A stretch of DNA of 64,000 nucleotides from Bacteroidales bacterium UBA1797 (GCA_002319885.1 DCFT01000087.1:102912-166911), one strand, 5' to 3'; numbered from the stretch's first letter, positions 16,690-24,434 are shown. Notes: generated by a model not told the origin, from the letters alone. Numbers and translations: made by a program.

Positions 16690-17271
16690 TTAATCTTTTA
16701 TGCCTAACAACTGATTGATGCGGGGTTTGTTAAAACCAACTATTATTTCTCCATTTATTTCTGTCTGGGGCACTCCCATCTGCCCGCTTCGTTTAACCAA
16801 TGCATCGGCGGCTTTCTGATCGCGTGACACGTCAATATCAGTAAAGGCAATATTTTTCAGTTTAAAATATGTTTTAAGAGTATTACACCACGAACAGGTT
16901 GGTGTTGAGTAAACAGTTACCCGCTTCATTAGTTTTTCAGCGTCTTTTTTTTCAGAGTGAAACAAAGTGTCTTTAAACAATGCAATGTATTGAGCAGCAT
17001 CGTTACACCCTTTTATAACATTGATAAATTTTTCGTTCCTGAATTCAAGCAAAGCGGGAACTGTTGAAATATGAAATTTCTCATGAATATCCAGAACATT
17101 CGTGAGGTCTGCAAAGAAAATGTTTAAGTTTTCATTGTTCACACTGGCATCTTTAACATTTGATAAAGCACAGTCACTTTTTTCGTTTCCTTTTTTGTAA
17201 AGAAGTAAATAGGCTTTTTTACTGCCAGATAATCGCGATATAAAGTCAGAATAAGAATTCACTTCGATCAT
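16690..17271 (-). CDS. Thioredoxin-like/glutaredoxin fusion protein
   Basis: This 193-residue protein has two thioredoxin-fold halves. Residues 1-110 resemble thioredoxin (FFADLTNVLDIHEKFHISTVPALLEFRNEKFI) but have no CxxC; only a single KSDCALSNV cysteine is near the usual place. Residues 117-193 are a glutaredoxin with TPTCSWCNTLK and the conserved MGVPQTEINGEIIVGF segment. The second half is probably active in dithiol exchange and the first may bind a partner. It is transcribed away from the PerR-like gene across a region with a large palindrome. Confidence 0.82.
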   Translation of the reverse strand: MIEVNSYSDFISRLSGSKKAYLLLYKKGNEKSDCALSNVKDASVNNENLNIFFADLTNVLDIHEKFHISTVPALLEFRNEKFINVIKGCNDAAQYIALFKDTLFHSEKKDAEKLMKRVTVYSTPTCSWCNTLKTYFKLKNIAFTDIDVSRDQKAADALVKRSGQMGVPQTEINGEIIVGFNKPRINQLLGIKD

Positions 17272-17421
17272 TTCGTTTAACTTTTATGGGTGCTTTTATT
17301 AATCTGATTTGTGCGTAATATGCGAGTAGAACTGGCACCCGGTTCATCAATTAAAAATATTGTTGCAAAATAACATCAGGAGCATTTCAAATACAAGGTA
17401 AACTGGATACTTCAGGTTTAT

Positions 17422-17449
17422 TAAAAAGTTGAGATATCTCAACTTTTTA
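17422..17449. promoter_or_regulatory. 28-bp perfect palindrome in the grx/perR divergent region
   Basis: The left half TAAAAAGTTGAGAT is followed directly by its exact reverse complement ATCTCAACTTTTTA, with no spacer. It lies about 150 bases upstream of the glutaredoxin-fusion start and about 140 bases upstream of the Fur-family start, between divergent genes. The complete symmetry suggests a dimer operator or a bidirectional element; a PerR box is one possibility. Confidence 0.55.
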
Positions 17450-17511
17450 GCTGTCATATTTCAGATTACTCAGTTAATTGTGGTATTTTTTCAATATATA
17501 GTTTTGTTAGC

Positions 17512-17542
17512 TTGACTTCAAAAAAAAATATTCGTAACTTTA
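17512..17542 (+). promoter_or_regulatory. Promoter of the PerR-like gene
   Basis: A TTG at 17512-17514 and TAACTTTA at 17535-17542 are separated by 20 bases. This agrees with the Bacteroidota -33 (TTG) and -7 (TAnnTTTG) pattern. The gene starts 46 bases downstream. Confidence 0.6.
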
Positions 17543-17587
17543 ATATTTCTTAGTTAGGAATTATTCCTATCTGATATATTTTATCAA

Positions 17588-18019
17588 ATGGCAAATAAAC
17601 CCATCATAAAAACACTCGTTGAAAATAATCTGAAAGTAACTCCCCAAAGAATTGCAATTCTGGAAGTTATACTCACACTTGAAAATCATCCTACAGCTGA
17701 AAAGATCACAGAATATCTCAGACTCACCCACCCAAATATATCTCTTGGAACAATATATAAAACTCTTGATACCTTCCTGAAAAAGGGAATTATTAACAAA
17801 GTACAAAATGACACCGACTTAATGCGATACGATGGCATTATTGAAAAACATCATCATTTATATAGCTTGGATTCAGACAGAATTGAGGACTATGCAGATG
17901 AGAAGCTTAACAAGATTATTGAAAAATATTTTGAAAAAATTAAGATCCCCGGTTTTACAATTGAAGATATTAAACTTCAGATAACCGGAAGGTTTACTGA
18001 TGACAAAACAAATAAATAA
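17588..18019 (+). CDS. Fur-family (PerR-like) metal-dependent repressor
   Basis: The 143-residue protein has the winged-helix KVTPQRIAILEVILTLENHPTAEKI, SLGTIYKTLDTFLKKGII and the regulatory metal site MRYDGIIEKHHHLY. Asp in place of Glu at the first acidic position is PerR-like. It lacks both CxxC pairs that hold structural zinc in most Fur and PerR proteins. The neighbours downstream are a catalase relic, a Dps-like ferritin and a peroxiredoxin, the usual PerR regulon. I therefore infer a peroxide-sensing repressor, with Fur or another paralogue less likely. Confidence 0.85.
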   Translation: MANKPIIKTLVENNLKVTPQRIAILEVILTLENHPTAEKITEYLRLTHPNISLGTIYKTLDTFLKKGIINKVQNDTDLMRYDGIIEKHHHLYSLDSDRIEDYADEKLNKIIEKYFEKIKIPGFTIEDIKLQITGRFTDDKTNK

Positions 18020-18185
18020 CCTGATAAAATTAAAAAGCACGAAAATTGAAGAACTGATAACATCCTCAGGCTGGCCATATTCCCATAATGAGGAAAGCAT
18101 GTCTGCCGGTCCAAAAGAGAAAGTAAGCTTAGAAGATTATTGCTTACATGAAAAATCAGCAAATTTCAATCACTTGCGGATTTAA
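18000..18185 (+). pseudogene. Catalase (katA) N-terminal relic
   Basis: The 61-residue frame reads ELITSSGWPYSHNEESMSAGP and then VSLEDYCLHEKSANFNHLRI. This lines up with the conserved N-terminus of heme catalases (typically SG.PY..NE.S..AGP......DY.LHEK.AHFNRERI). It stops with TAA exactly where catalases continue to PERVVHAKG. Nothing catalase-like follows before the next gene, so about 430 residues, including the catalytic His, are lost. It overlaps the end of the PerR-like gene by 20 bases. The assignment rests on my recognition of the family motif. Confidence 0.7.
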
Positions 18186-18320
18186 GAAACCAAAAAATAT
18201 AATATTTTAATGAAGTAATAAGCCATTTTTATAAGGCAGAAAGGAAGCTCAAACTTAAGATTCGAAATGAAATTTGAAGAAAAAAATATAAATAAAAGTC
18301 GAACTTAAAATTCATTTATT

Positions 18321-18821
18321 ATGGGACAAAAAGGAAGATCTATTGTTAAAATGGATGTTGATAAACTTATCAACTTGTTAAACAAAGCGTTATCAGATGA
18401 GTGGCTTGCCTATTACCAGTACTGGATTGGGGCAAAAGTGGTAAGAGGACCGATGAAGGATGCAGTAATCGCCGAGCTTACTCTGCATGCTACTGAAGAG
18501 CTAAGTCATGCTGAACTGCTTGCAACGAGGATTATCCAACTGGGCGGAGTTCCTGTTTTAGCTCCGGCTGAATGGCTTAAGTTAACTGGCTGCGGTTATG
18601 ATCCTCCAACCGATCATTATGTTGAAAAAATTCTTGACCAAAACATTAAAGGGGAACAGTGTGCAATAAATTTTTATAGCGGATTGCTTGATACAACAAG
18701 AGAAGGCGACCCGGTTACCTATAATATAATTCTTACAATTCTATCCCAGGAAGTTGAACATGAAGAAGATTTATCATCTTTAAAAGAAGACCTGGAACTT
18801 ATGCTGGAAAGAAGAAAGTAG
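18321..18821 (+). CDS. Dps-like ferritin (DPSL/thioferritin type)
   Basis: The 166-residue protein is a four-helix ferritin-like protein with carboxylate and histidine ligands: LSDEWLAYYQY (E27), TEELSHAELLATRI (E60, H63), KGEQCAI (E112) and QEVEHEEDL. Two cysteines, C91 in TGCGYDPPTD and C114 in GEQC, match the paired cysteines described for DPSL proteins, which detoxify peroxide while storing iron. It follows the PerR-like gene and precedes a peroxiredoxin, a coherent oxidative-stress set. The start at 18321 has an alternative at 18351. Confidence 0.85.
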   Translation: MGQKGRSIVKMDVDKLINLLNKALSDEWLAYYQYWIGAKVVRGPMKDAVIAELTLHATEELSHAELLATRIIQLGGVPVLAPAEWLKLTGCGYDPPTDHYVEKILDQNIKGEQCAINFYSGLLDTTREGDPVTYNIILTILSQEVEHEEDLSSLKEDLELMLERRK

Positions 18822-18898
18822 AAAATTATGAATTAGGAATTAGGAATTTCGAAGTAAAACAAATTATAGAAATAAATTATTAACGAAACATTCTAAAA

Positions 18899-19606
18899 AT
18901 GGAAGAAAATAATGTAACATCAATGCCTCGAATTGGCGATAAAGCTCCTGAATTTAAGGCCGTCACCACACAGGGTCCAATTAATTTCCCGGCAGATTAT
19001 TCCGGAAGCTGGGTAATCCTTTTCAGCCATCCCGCCGACTTTACTCCTGTCTGCACTTCAGAATTCATGACATTTGCAAGTATGGAAAAGCAATTTGCCG
19101 AAGCTGATTGTAAGCTTGTCGGTCTTTCCGTTGATGGACTCTACAGTCATATTGCATGGCTACGTACAATCAAAGAGAAGATCGAGTATAAAGGGATGAA
19201 AAATGTTGAGGTTAATTTCCCATTAATTGAGGATATTACAATGGAGGTTGCAAAAAAATATGGCATGATTCAGCCGGGTGAAAGTTCCACAAAAGCTGTA
19301 AGGGCAGTATTTTTTGTAGACCCAAAAGGCATTATCAGGGCTGTTATATATTACCCACTGAGCCTGGGACGTAACTTCGCTGAGCTATACAGGACCCTTA
19401 TCGCCATGAAAACTGCTGATGCATTTTCAGTTGCAACACCAGCTGACTGGCAGCCTGGCGATGATGTAATAGTTCCAACAGCCGGGTCTTGCGGAGTTGC
19501 AAAAGAAAGAATGGAAAGCAAAGATGAAATGCATTGCTACGATTGGTTCTTCTGCACTAAAAAACTAGCAAAAGACACAATATTCAAAACAATACTGAAG
19601 AAATAA
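18899..19606 (+). CDS. Peroxiredoxin (Prx6/archaeal-type AhpC/TSA)
   Basis: The 235-residue protein has HPADFTPVCTSEF with the peroxidatic cysteine near residue 51, GLSVDGLYSHIAWL, and a long C-terminal part with TPADWQPGDDVIVP. This matches Prx6-type peroxiredoxins. C-terminal cysteines in GSCGVAK and CYDWFFCTKKL could serve for resolution, as in archaeal relatives. It reduces peroxides in the cytoplasm. It is the last gene of the PerR-relic-DPSL series. Confidence 0.92.
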   Translation: MEENNVTSMPRIGDKAPEFKAVTTQGPINFPADYSGSWVILFSHPADFTPVCTSEFMTFASMEKQFAEADCKLVGLSVDGLYSHIAWLRTIKEKIEYKGMKNVEVNFPLIEDITMEVAKKYGMIQPGESSTKAVRAVFFVDPKGIIRAVIYYPLSLGRNFAELYRTLIAMKTADAFSVATPADWQPGDDVIVPTAGSCGVAKERMESKDEMHCYDWFFCTKKLAKDTIFKTILKK

Positions 19607-19925
19607 CAAAGATTATAAAACTCAAGACTATTCATCCGGGAAATGCTATTCTTACCGGATTCATAGTCTCTGTCAAAAGCAAAGGTTAAGTAATACTTGA
19701 TCTTTGTTTTTTTTTATGATTTTGACTGTAAATTTCAGGAATACACAAATCACGATTCAAATAATTAACTTTTTATAAAACTAATATTTATCAATTGTAA
19801 CATTTTATCTCTTTCCTGGTTTGTTTATCGACATAAAAGCACTGTTCACCGAAAATCATTACTATAGTGCAAATTGTAACTTTACTTTCGTAGAAAATCT
19901 ATTCAACTTTAAAGAATTGAATTAA
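19607..19925. other. AT-rich intergenic region with possible promoter
   Basis: No gene is seen. TAACTTTA (19877-19884) and the overlapping TACTTTCG (19883-19890) resemble -7 boxes and lie just upstream of the small open frame at 19926. No clear -33 element is found at the right distance. Confidence 0.4.
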
Positions 19926-20006
19926 ATGAGTATCGGGAATCAGCCATACGAATTCATTGATTTTCAAGCTATTTATGATCCTATTTGCTTGATTCCCGAT
20001 AGTCAT
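19926..20006. repeat. 17-bp inverted repeat with 47-base loop
   Basis: TATCGGGAATCA at 19931-19942 pairs exactly with TGATTCCCGATA at 19990-20001. The pairing continues outward over ATGA/TCAT with a single mismatch. It lies in front of the methyltransferase gene at 20035. Confidence 0.75.
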
Positions 20007-20054
20007 ATTGAATTATTATGTAATGCACAGTTAAATGATGAAAACAAAAGATAA
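19926..20054 (+). CDS. Possible 42-residue small protein or leader peptide inside a long inverted repeat
   Basis: The open frame encodes MSIGNQPYEFIDFQAIYD and ends with LNDENKR, overlapping the start of the methyltransferase gene by 20 bases. Its sides are formed by an inverted repeat (19926-19942 and 19990-20006, one mismatch). It may be a leader peptide, a degraded insertion-sequence end, or chance. I do not recognise a family. Confidence 0.25.
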   Translation: MSIGNQPYEFIDFQAIYDPICLIPDSHIELLCNAQLNDENKR

Positions 20055-20607
20055 GAACAAAGTTTGCGGCCTGGAACATGCAGGAGCCCTCGATGCGAGC
20101 ATGCGAAGACTTTTCCAGAAACCGGGAGAAATAATAAAACCATATATCAAAGAAGGAATGACCGTCCTTGATATGGGCTGTGGTCCGGGTTTTTTCTCAA
20201 TTGAAATGGCAAAAATGGCTGGAGTTTCAGGGAAGGTAGTTGCAGCAGATTTACAGGAGGGAATGCTTGAAAAAGTGAGAGATAAACTTGAAGGTACAAG
20301 TTATAAGAACACTGTTGAATTGCACAAATGTCAGAGCGATAAGATTGGATTATCGGAGAGATTTGATTTTATTCTAATATTTTATATGCTTCATGAAGTA
20401 CCTATACAGTCGGCATTTTTAAAGGAAATAGATACTTTATTAAAACCCGATGGGAAAATTTTAATTGTGGAACCAATATTTCATGTTTCAAAAAGGGATT
20501 TCAATAACGTAAAAGAGATGATAAATGATATTGGATTTGAAATAATTGAAGAACCAAGGATACATTTTAGCCGTTCTGTTTTAATAAATAAAGGTAAAAG
20601 GGAGTGA
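20035..20607 (+). CDS. Class I SAM-dependent methyltransferase
   Basis: The 190-residue protein has VLDMGCGPGFFSIEMAKMA near residues 44-62 (SAM motif I), VVAADLQEGMLEKV (motif II) and a DFILIFYMLHEV post-motif. A C-terminal GKILIVEPIFHVSKRDF follows. The fold is a Rossmann methyltransferase of the UbiE/MenG-like or small-molecule type, but the substrate is unknown. Two in-frame ATGs (20035, 20038) are adjacent. A separate methyltransferase follows after 139 bases. Confidence 0.85.
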   Translation: MMKTKDKNKVCGLEHAGALDASMRRLFQKPGEIIKPYIKEGMTVLDMGCGPGFFSIEMAKMAGVSGKVVAADLQEGMLEKVRDKLEGTSYKNTVELHKCQSDKIGLSERFDFILIFYMLHEVPIQSAFLKEIDTLLKPDGKILIVEPIFHVSKRDFNNVKEMINDIGFEIIEEPRIHFSRSVLINKGKRE

Positions 20608-20746
20608 TTTTTTAAAAAATTATTAATTGATTTGACGGACATAAAGAAATATTGAAATCAAATCGTGTAAATACTTTCGAACTTTGCTCGACCTTTCATG
20701 TTAATATTTATATAATCTTCATATACATTAATTAATCAGAAATTTG

Positions 20747-21364
20747 ATGAACGAATTTGATTTAAAAGCAGCCGGATGGGACCAGAATCCGATAGTATGG
20801 GATCGGGCAGAAGCCATTGCAAATGAAATTAAGAGACTAATCCCTTTAAATAAGCAGATGACTGCACTTGAGTTTGGTGCAGGTACAGGTGTAACAAGTT
20901 TTATACTAAGTGATTCCTTAAAAGAGATAACTTTAATGGATAACTCTCTGGAAATGGTAAAAGTAATGAATAACAAGATAGATGCAGCCGGAGCCGAAAA
21001 TCTTAAAACTTTAAATTTCAATCTTGAAAAGTCCGATCTGAAGGATAAAAAGTTCGATTTTATCTTTAACCAGATGGTTCTTCATCATATTAATGATATT
21101 GAAAACATTTTCAGGAAGTTCTATAATCTGCTTAATCCTGGCGGATTCCTGGCTATTGCTGACCTTTATACCGAAGACGGTTCTTTTCATGGTGAAGGAT
21201 TTACAGGTCACAAAGGTTTTGAACCGGAACAATTATCCGGAATGCTTCTTAACCTGGGTTTTAAAAACATCAGTCATAAACAATGCTTTGTTATTAATAA
21301 GAAAATCTCAGATTCTGTAACTAAACAATTTGCTGTATTTCTTATTGTCACCCAGCATCCTTAA
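20747..21364 (+). CDS. Class I SAM-dependent methyltransferase (second)
   Basis: The 205-residue protein has ALEFGAGTGVTSFILSD (motif I), ITLMDNSLEMVKVM (motif II) and DFIFNQMVLHHINDIENIF, then GGFLAIADLYTEDGSFH. The opening DLKAAGWDQNPIVWDRAEAIA resembles small-molecule methyltransferases of the UbiE type. I start at ATG 20747 rather than TTG 20744. It shares little with the methyltransferase just upstream outside the SAM motifs. The substrate is unknown. Confidence 0.85.
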   Translation: MNEFDLKAAGWDQNPIVWDRAEAIANEIKRLIPLNKQMTALEFGAGTGVTSFILSDSLKEITLMDNSLEMVKVMNNKIDAAGAENLKTLNFNLEKSDLKDKKFDFIFNQMVLHHINDIENIFRKFYNLLNPGGFLAIADLYTEDGSFHGEGFTGHKGFEPEQLSGMLLNLGFKNISHKQCFVINKKISDSVTKQFAVFLIVTQHP

Positions 21365-21443
21365 ATACATTTTATTCAAATCAGAATTTATACAGGGGAG
21401 GAGATCAGACTTTTTCAGAAAATTGATGTATTTTATTTTGATT

Positions 21444-21467
21444 ATGAACGCAGGTTCATTATCTTTA
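21444..21467 (+). promoter_or_regulatory. Second predicted DUF134 operator and promoter
   Basis: TGAACGCAGGTTCA at 21445-21458 has TGAAC/GTTCA arms and is followed after one base by TATCTTTA (21460-21467), a -7-like box. The stretch aligns with the site at 2470: ATTATGA, C, GTTCA, TAT and TTT are shared at identical spacing. It precedes the small membrane protein, DUF134 and NifX genes. Confidence 0.65.
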
Positions 21468-21482
21468 TAAAAAATATCAGAC

Positions 21483-21728
21483 ATGAAAGCTTCAATCTTA
21501 CTTAAAGTCTTTGTTATTCTGCCATTGATCCTCTTTGTTGATTATTTGCTGATGGCATTAATTGGATGTACAAGTTGCCTGTTTAGTCTTGGAGAGGAAT
21601 TTTATTGCGGCCCCTTTTGTCTGGCCGGGAAAATTATCCTAGCTTTGTCCCTTGTATTATTTGGATATCTCATATATCCGGACATTAAAGCGATCTTCAA
21701 ATCTGAAATAAATGGCACGTCCGCTTAA
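21483..21728 (+). CDS. Small cysteine-containing membrane protein
   Basis: The 81-residue protein has two hydrophobic helices, about residues 5-27 and 47-66, linked by a loop with four cysteines (CTSCLF and CGPFC). This could bind a metal or form disulfides outside the cytoplasm. I do not recognise a named family. It overlaps the DUF134 start by 17 bases, so the two are translated together. The context with DUF134 and NifX suggests a part in metal or cofactor handling, but this is guesswork. Confidence 0.65.
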   Translation: MKASILLKVFVILPLILFVDYLLMALIGCTSCLFSLGEEFYCGPFCLAGKIILALSLVLFGYLIYPDIKAIFKSEINGTSA

Positions 21729-22116
21729 AAGCAGGAAAGTATCGAATCCTCCAAAAATGAAGGGATTCAAACCCTACGGTATGCCATTGTGCAAAATTGA
21801 ACCGGTCGTTTTAAAATTTGAAGAATTTGAAAGCATACGACTGGTTAACTATGAAAATCTTGATCAGGATCAGGCAGCAGAGCAAATGAATGTTTCACGT
21901 CCTACATTTACCAGAATTTACAATATAGCATTGAAACAAATTGCAAAGTCATTCGTCGAAGGTAAAGCATTAGAGATTGAAGGTGGCAATTATTTCCTTG
22001 AAAAAGATTGGTATCGATGCAAAAAATGTTATAAGCTCATCGAGGGTCTTGAAAACCACTCAAAATGTAAAGGATGTACGGCGTTTGGAGAAAATGAACT
22101 TTTGAAATTAAATTAA
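21712..22116 (+). CDS. DUF134 (UPF0251) DNA-binding protein, second copy
   Basis: The 134-residue protein starts MARPLKSRKVSNPPKMKGF and shows the DUF134 helix-turn-helix (QAAEQMNVSRPTFTRIYNIA) near residues 58-77. A C-terminal zinc-ribbon-like pattern is present (CKKC ... CKGC). It is clearly paralogous to the copy at 2516: VSRPT.TRIY and FEE.E..RL are shared. It lacks the polyglutamate tail. A NifX-type gene follows after 22 bases. Confidence 0.88.
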   Translation: MARPLKSRKVSNPPKMKGFKPYGMPLCKIEPVVLKFEEFESIRLVNYENLDQDQAAEQMNVSRPTFTRIYNIALKQIAKSFVEGKALEIEGGNYFLEKDWYRCKKCYKLIEGLENHSKCKGCTAFGENELLKLN

Positions 22117-22138
22117 ATTTTATATAACAATTTTTAAT

Positions 22139-22525
22139 ATGAAAATAGCAGTTCCAGTAACAAAAGAAAATCAGATTGACAGCCATTTTGGCCATTGTGA
22201 ATCATATGGTGTATTTACCATTTCAGAAAACAAAGAAATATCAGGAATTAAAAATGTTGGATCGCCGGAAGGATGCGGTTGTAAATCAGATATTGCAAGT
22301 GTACTTGCAGCAGATGGTGTAACTGTGATGCTGGCAGGCGGAATTGGCGGAGGCGCTATTAACGTACTGAATAGTAGCGGAATAGAAGTTATCCGGGGTT
22401 GTGCCGGTGATGCAACTGAAGTTGTAAAACTCTATCTGTCGGGTTTAGTTGAAGATAGCGGCAGCAGCTGCCACCAGCATGAGGCTCATCAACATGATGG
22501 ATCACATACCTGTAATCATAACTGA
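22139..22525 (+). CDS. NifX/NifB-type cofactor-binding protein with His-rich tail
   Basis: The 128-residue protein opens MKIAVPVTKENQIDSHFGHCESYGVF with the HFGHC motif and has MLAGGIGGGAINVL in the middle. The last twenty residues are rich in histidine and cysteine (CHQHEAHQHDGSHTC), which suggests a metal-binding tail not present in the two copies at 3-4 kb. A CGC motif lies near residue 45. It is the last gene before a strong terminator hairpin. I infer a carrier of metal or metal cluster. Confidence 0.88.
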   Translation: MKIAVPVTKENQIDSHFGHCESYGVFTISENKEISGIKNVGSPEGCGCKSDIASVLAADGVTVMLAGGIGGGAINVLNSSGIEVIRGCAGDATEVVKLYLSGLVEDSGSSCHQHEAHQHDGSHTCNHN

Positions 22526-22546
22526 TTCAGTTTGCTCCAATCTATA

Positions 22547-22587
22547 CAGGGGCTGTCGGGAAAATCCTGTTTTTCTGACAGCCCCTG
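22547..22587 (+). terminator. Strong stem-loop after the NifX-type gene
   Basis: CAGGGGCTGTC (22547-22557) pairs exactly with GACAGCCCCTG (22577-22587). Inside the loop GAAAA and TTTTTC can extend the stem. It lies 21 bases after the stop and is followed by an AT-rich stretch. Confidence 0.8.
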
Positions 22588-22682
22588 AATTATTTACATA
22601 AAGTTCACCGATGTTTTATTAATGCATAAAAACCAACTATTTTTATATAATGAGTTTTTGTGTTTTCTGATATATACATCGC

Positions 22683-24434
22683 ATGGCAATGCAAATAATT
22701 CCGGCTAAACCTCTCAGCCAAAAATGGCTTAAAGCTTCTGTAATAGGAAGTATCTGGGCATCTTTCGAAATAATCTTCGGAAGCTTTCTGCATAATATGA
22801 GGCTCCCTCTTTCAGGAATGCTTCTTTCATTCATAAGTGTCTGGTTATTAATGTCTTTTCTTCAGGTATGGAAAGAAAACGGACTCATCTGGAGAGCCGG
22901 TATTATATGCGCACTCATGAAGTCAATCTCACCGAGTGCACTAATTCTTGGCCCAATGATTGGCATTTTCACTGAAGCTTTGCTGATTGAGTTATTCATT
23001 TACACTTTTGGTAAGAATCTGATTGGCTATATGACCGGAGGAGCTTTCGCTGTGCTTGCCACTCTCTTTCATAAAATTGTCAGCCTTCTGATACTTTACG
23101 GCTTTGACTTCATAAAAATATTAGCTGATCTTTATTTATTTGCTGTTAAACAGATTGATTTAGAAAATGTAAGCCCTGCATTCCTGATTGCATTAATAAC
23201 ATTCATATACATAATTACCGGGATGACAGGAGCTGTAGCCGGTTATCTGACAGGATTAAAATATCTTAAGCGTAAAAGCTTTTATGGCAATCAGGCTGGT
23301 CCTTTACTTGAATCGAAGAATCAGTTTTCCCAACAGACTGTCAATCAAAACTATTCCTTACTTTTTTTATTGATCAATCTTCTGTCAATGATAATAATAC
23401 TGTTTTTAATTAACTCAAGGTATATTATCATTGCCATAATATCTGCATTGATCTATGTGGTTTTTTGTATTCTCAAATATAAAAATTCTTTAAAACGGCT
23501 AAAGAAGATATCCTTCTGGTTAAGTTTCATGGTTATAACCTTTGCAGCAGCTTTTCTCTGGAATGGATTTTCACACGGGGCATTCTTCAGCGTAGATGGT
23601 TTAATTATCGGTTTAAAAATGAATGCCCGTGCAATAATTATCGTTATCGGTTTTGCTTCAATAAGCGTTGAATTGAAAAACCCGGTAATAAGATCTGTCC
23701 TTTACCACAGGGGTTTTGCAAATCTTTATCAGTCATTAAATCTTGCATTTTCAGCTTTGCCATTTTTACTGTCAAGCCTGTCCAAACCTGTTAATAGCAG
23801 GAAAACCATTTCACACATATCTTTTTACAGTATCTTAAATCAGGCAGAAGCTCTCTTTCATATTTTTGAAAAAGAAAATCTGCTGAAACCAGAGGTTGTG
23901 ATTATAACCGGAGATATACATCAGGGGAAAACCACCTTTGTTAAAAAAGTCATCTCTGATCTTCAAGAAAAGAAAACCAGAATTGCCGGCTTCCTTGCTT
24001 TCGGAATTGATGAAAATGGGATTCGGTCGGGCTTTAATCTGATTGATATTGAGTCTTTAAAACAGGTTGAACTTTGCTCAGATAAAAAAGATGAAAACCG
24101 AGTAAAGTACGGTAAGTATTATTTTAACGCTGATGCTATTGTATTCGGGAATGAGATCCTAAAAAAGGATAATCTCATTGATAAACAACTCATTGTTATA
24201 GATGAAGTTGGCCCACTTGAATTAAATGGTCAGGGATGGAGCAGTTCAATTGATAATGTCACCAATGGAAACATTGTGCCAGAACTCTGGGTTGTGAGAA
24301 AAAGCCTTGTAGCGTTAATCAGCAGAAGATGGAGTATCGGTAATGTCTATGTATTCGACATTACCAATAGTAGTTTCAAAGAAGTGGAAGATAAGATTTC
24401 TGATATAATTACTAATTCAGTTCCTTTGCAATAG
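22683..24434 (+). CDS. Multi-spanning membrane protein fused to a THEP1-type nucleoside triphosphatase
   Basis: The 583-residue protein has three parts. Residues 1-195 hold about five hydrophobic segments resembling an ECF-type substrate-binding membrane component. Residues 225-365 hold further membrane segments and a cytoplasmic-looking GLKMNARAIIIVIGFASISV stretch that weakly recalls the T component. Residues 400-583 are a P-loop NTPase of the THEP1 (NTPase_1) family with GDIHQGKTT (Walker A), LIVIDEVGPLEL (Walker B) and VVRKSLV. The combination would make an energised transporter in one chain. It overlaps the convergent Trx-TrxR gene end by 23 bases. The substrate is unknown; the nearby NifX locus suggests metal or cofactor. 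Confidence 0.75.
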   Translation: MAMQIIPAKPLSQKWLKASVIGSIWASFEIIFGSFLHNMRLPLSGMLLSFISVWLLMSFLQVWKENGLIWRAGIICALMKSISPSALILGPMIGIFTEALLIELFIYTFGKNLIGYMTGGAFAVLATLFHKIVSLLILYGFDFIKILADLYLFAVKQIDLENVSPAFLIALITFIYIITGMTGAVAGYLTGLKYLKRKSFYGNQAGPLLESKNQFSQQTVNQNYSLLFLLINLLSMIIILFLINSRYIIIAIISALIYVVFCILKYKNSLKRLKKISFWLSFMVITFAAAFLWNGFSHGAFFSVDGLIIGLKMNARAIIIVIGFASISVELKNPVIRSVLYHRGFANLYQSLNLAFSALPFLLSSLSKPVNSRKTISHISFYSILNQAEALFHIFEKENLLKPEVVIITGDIHQGKTTFVKKVISDLQEKKTRIAGFLAFGIDENGIRSGFNLIDIESLKQVELCSDKKDENRVKYGKYYFNADAIVFGNEILKKDNLIDKQLIVIDEVGPLELNGQGWSSSIDNVTNGNIVPELWVVRKSLVALISRRWSIGNVYVFDITNSSFKEVEDKISDIITNSVPLQ

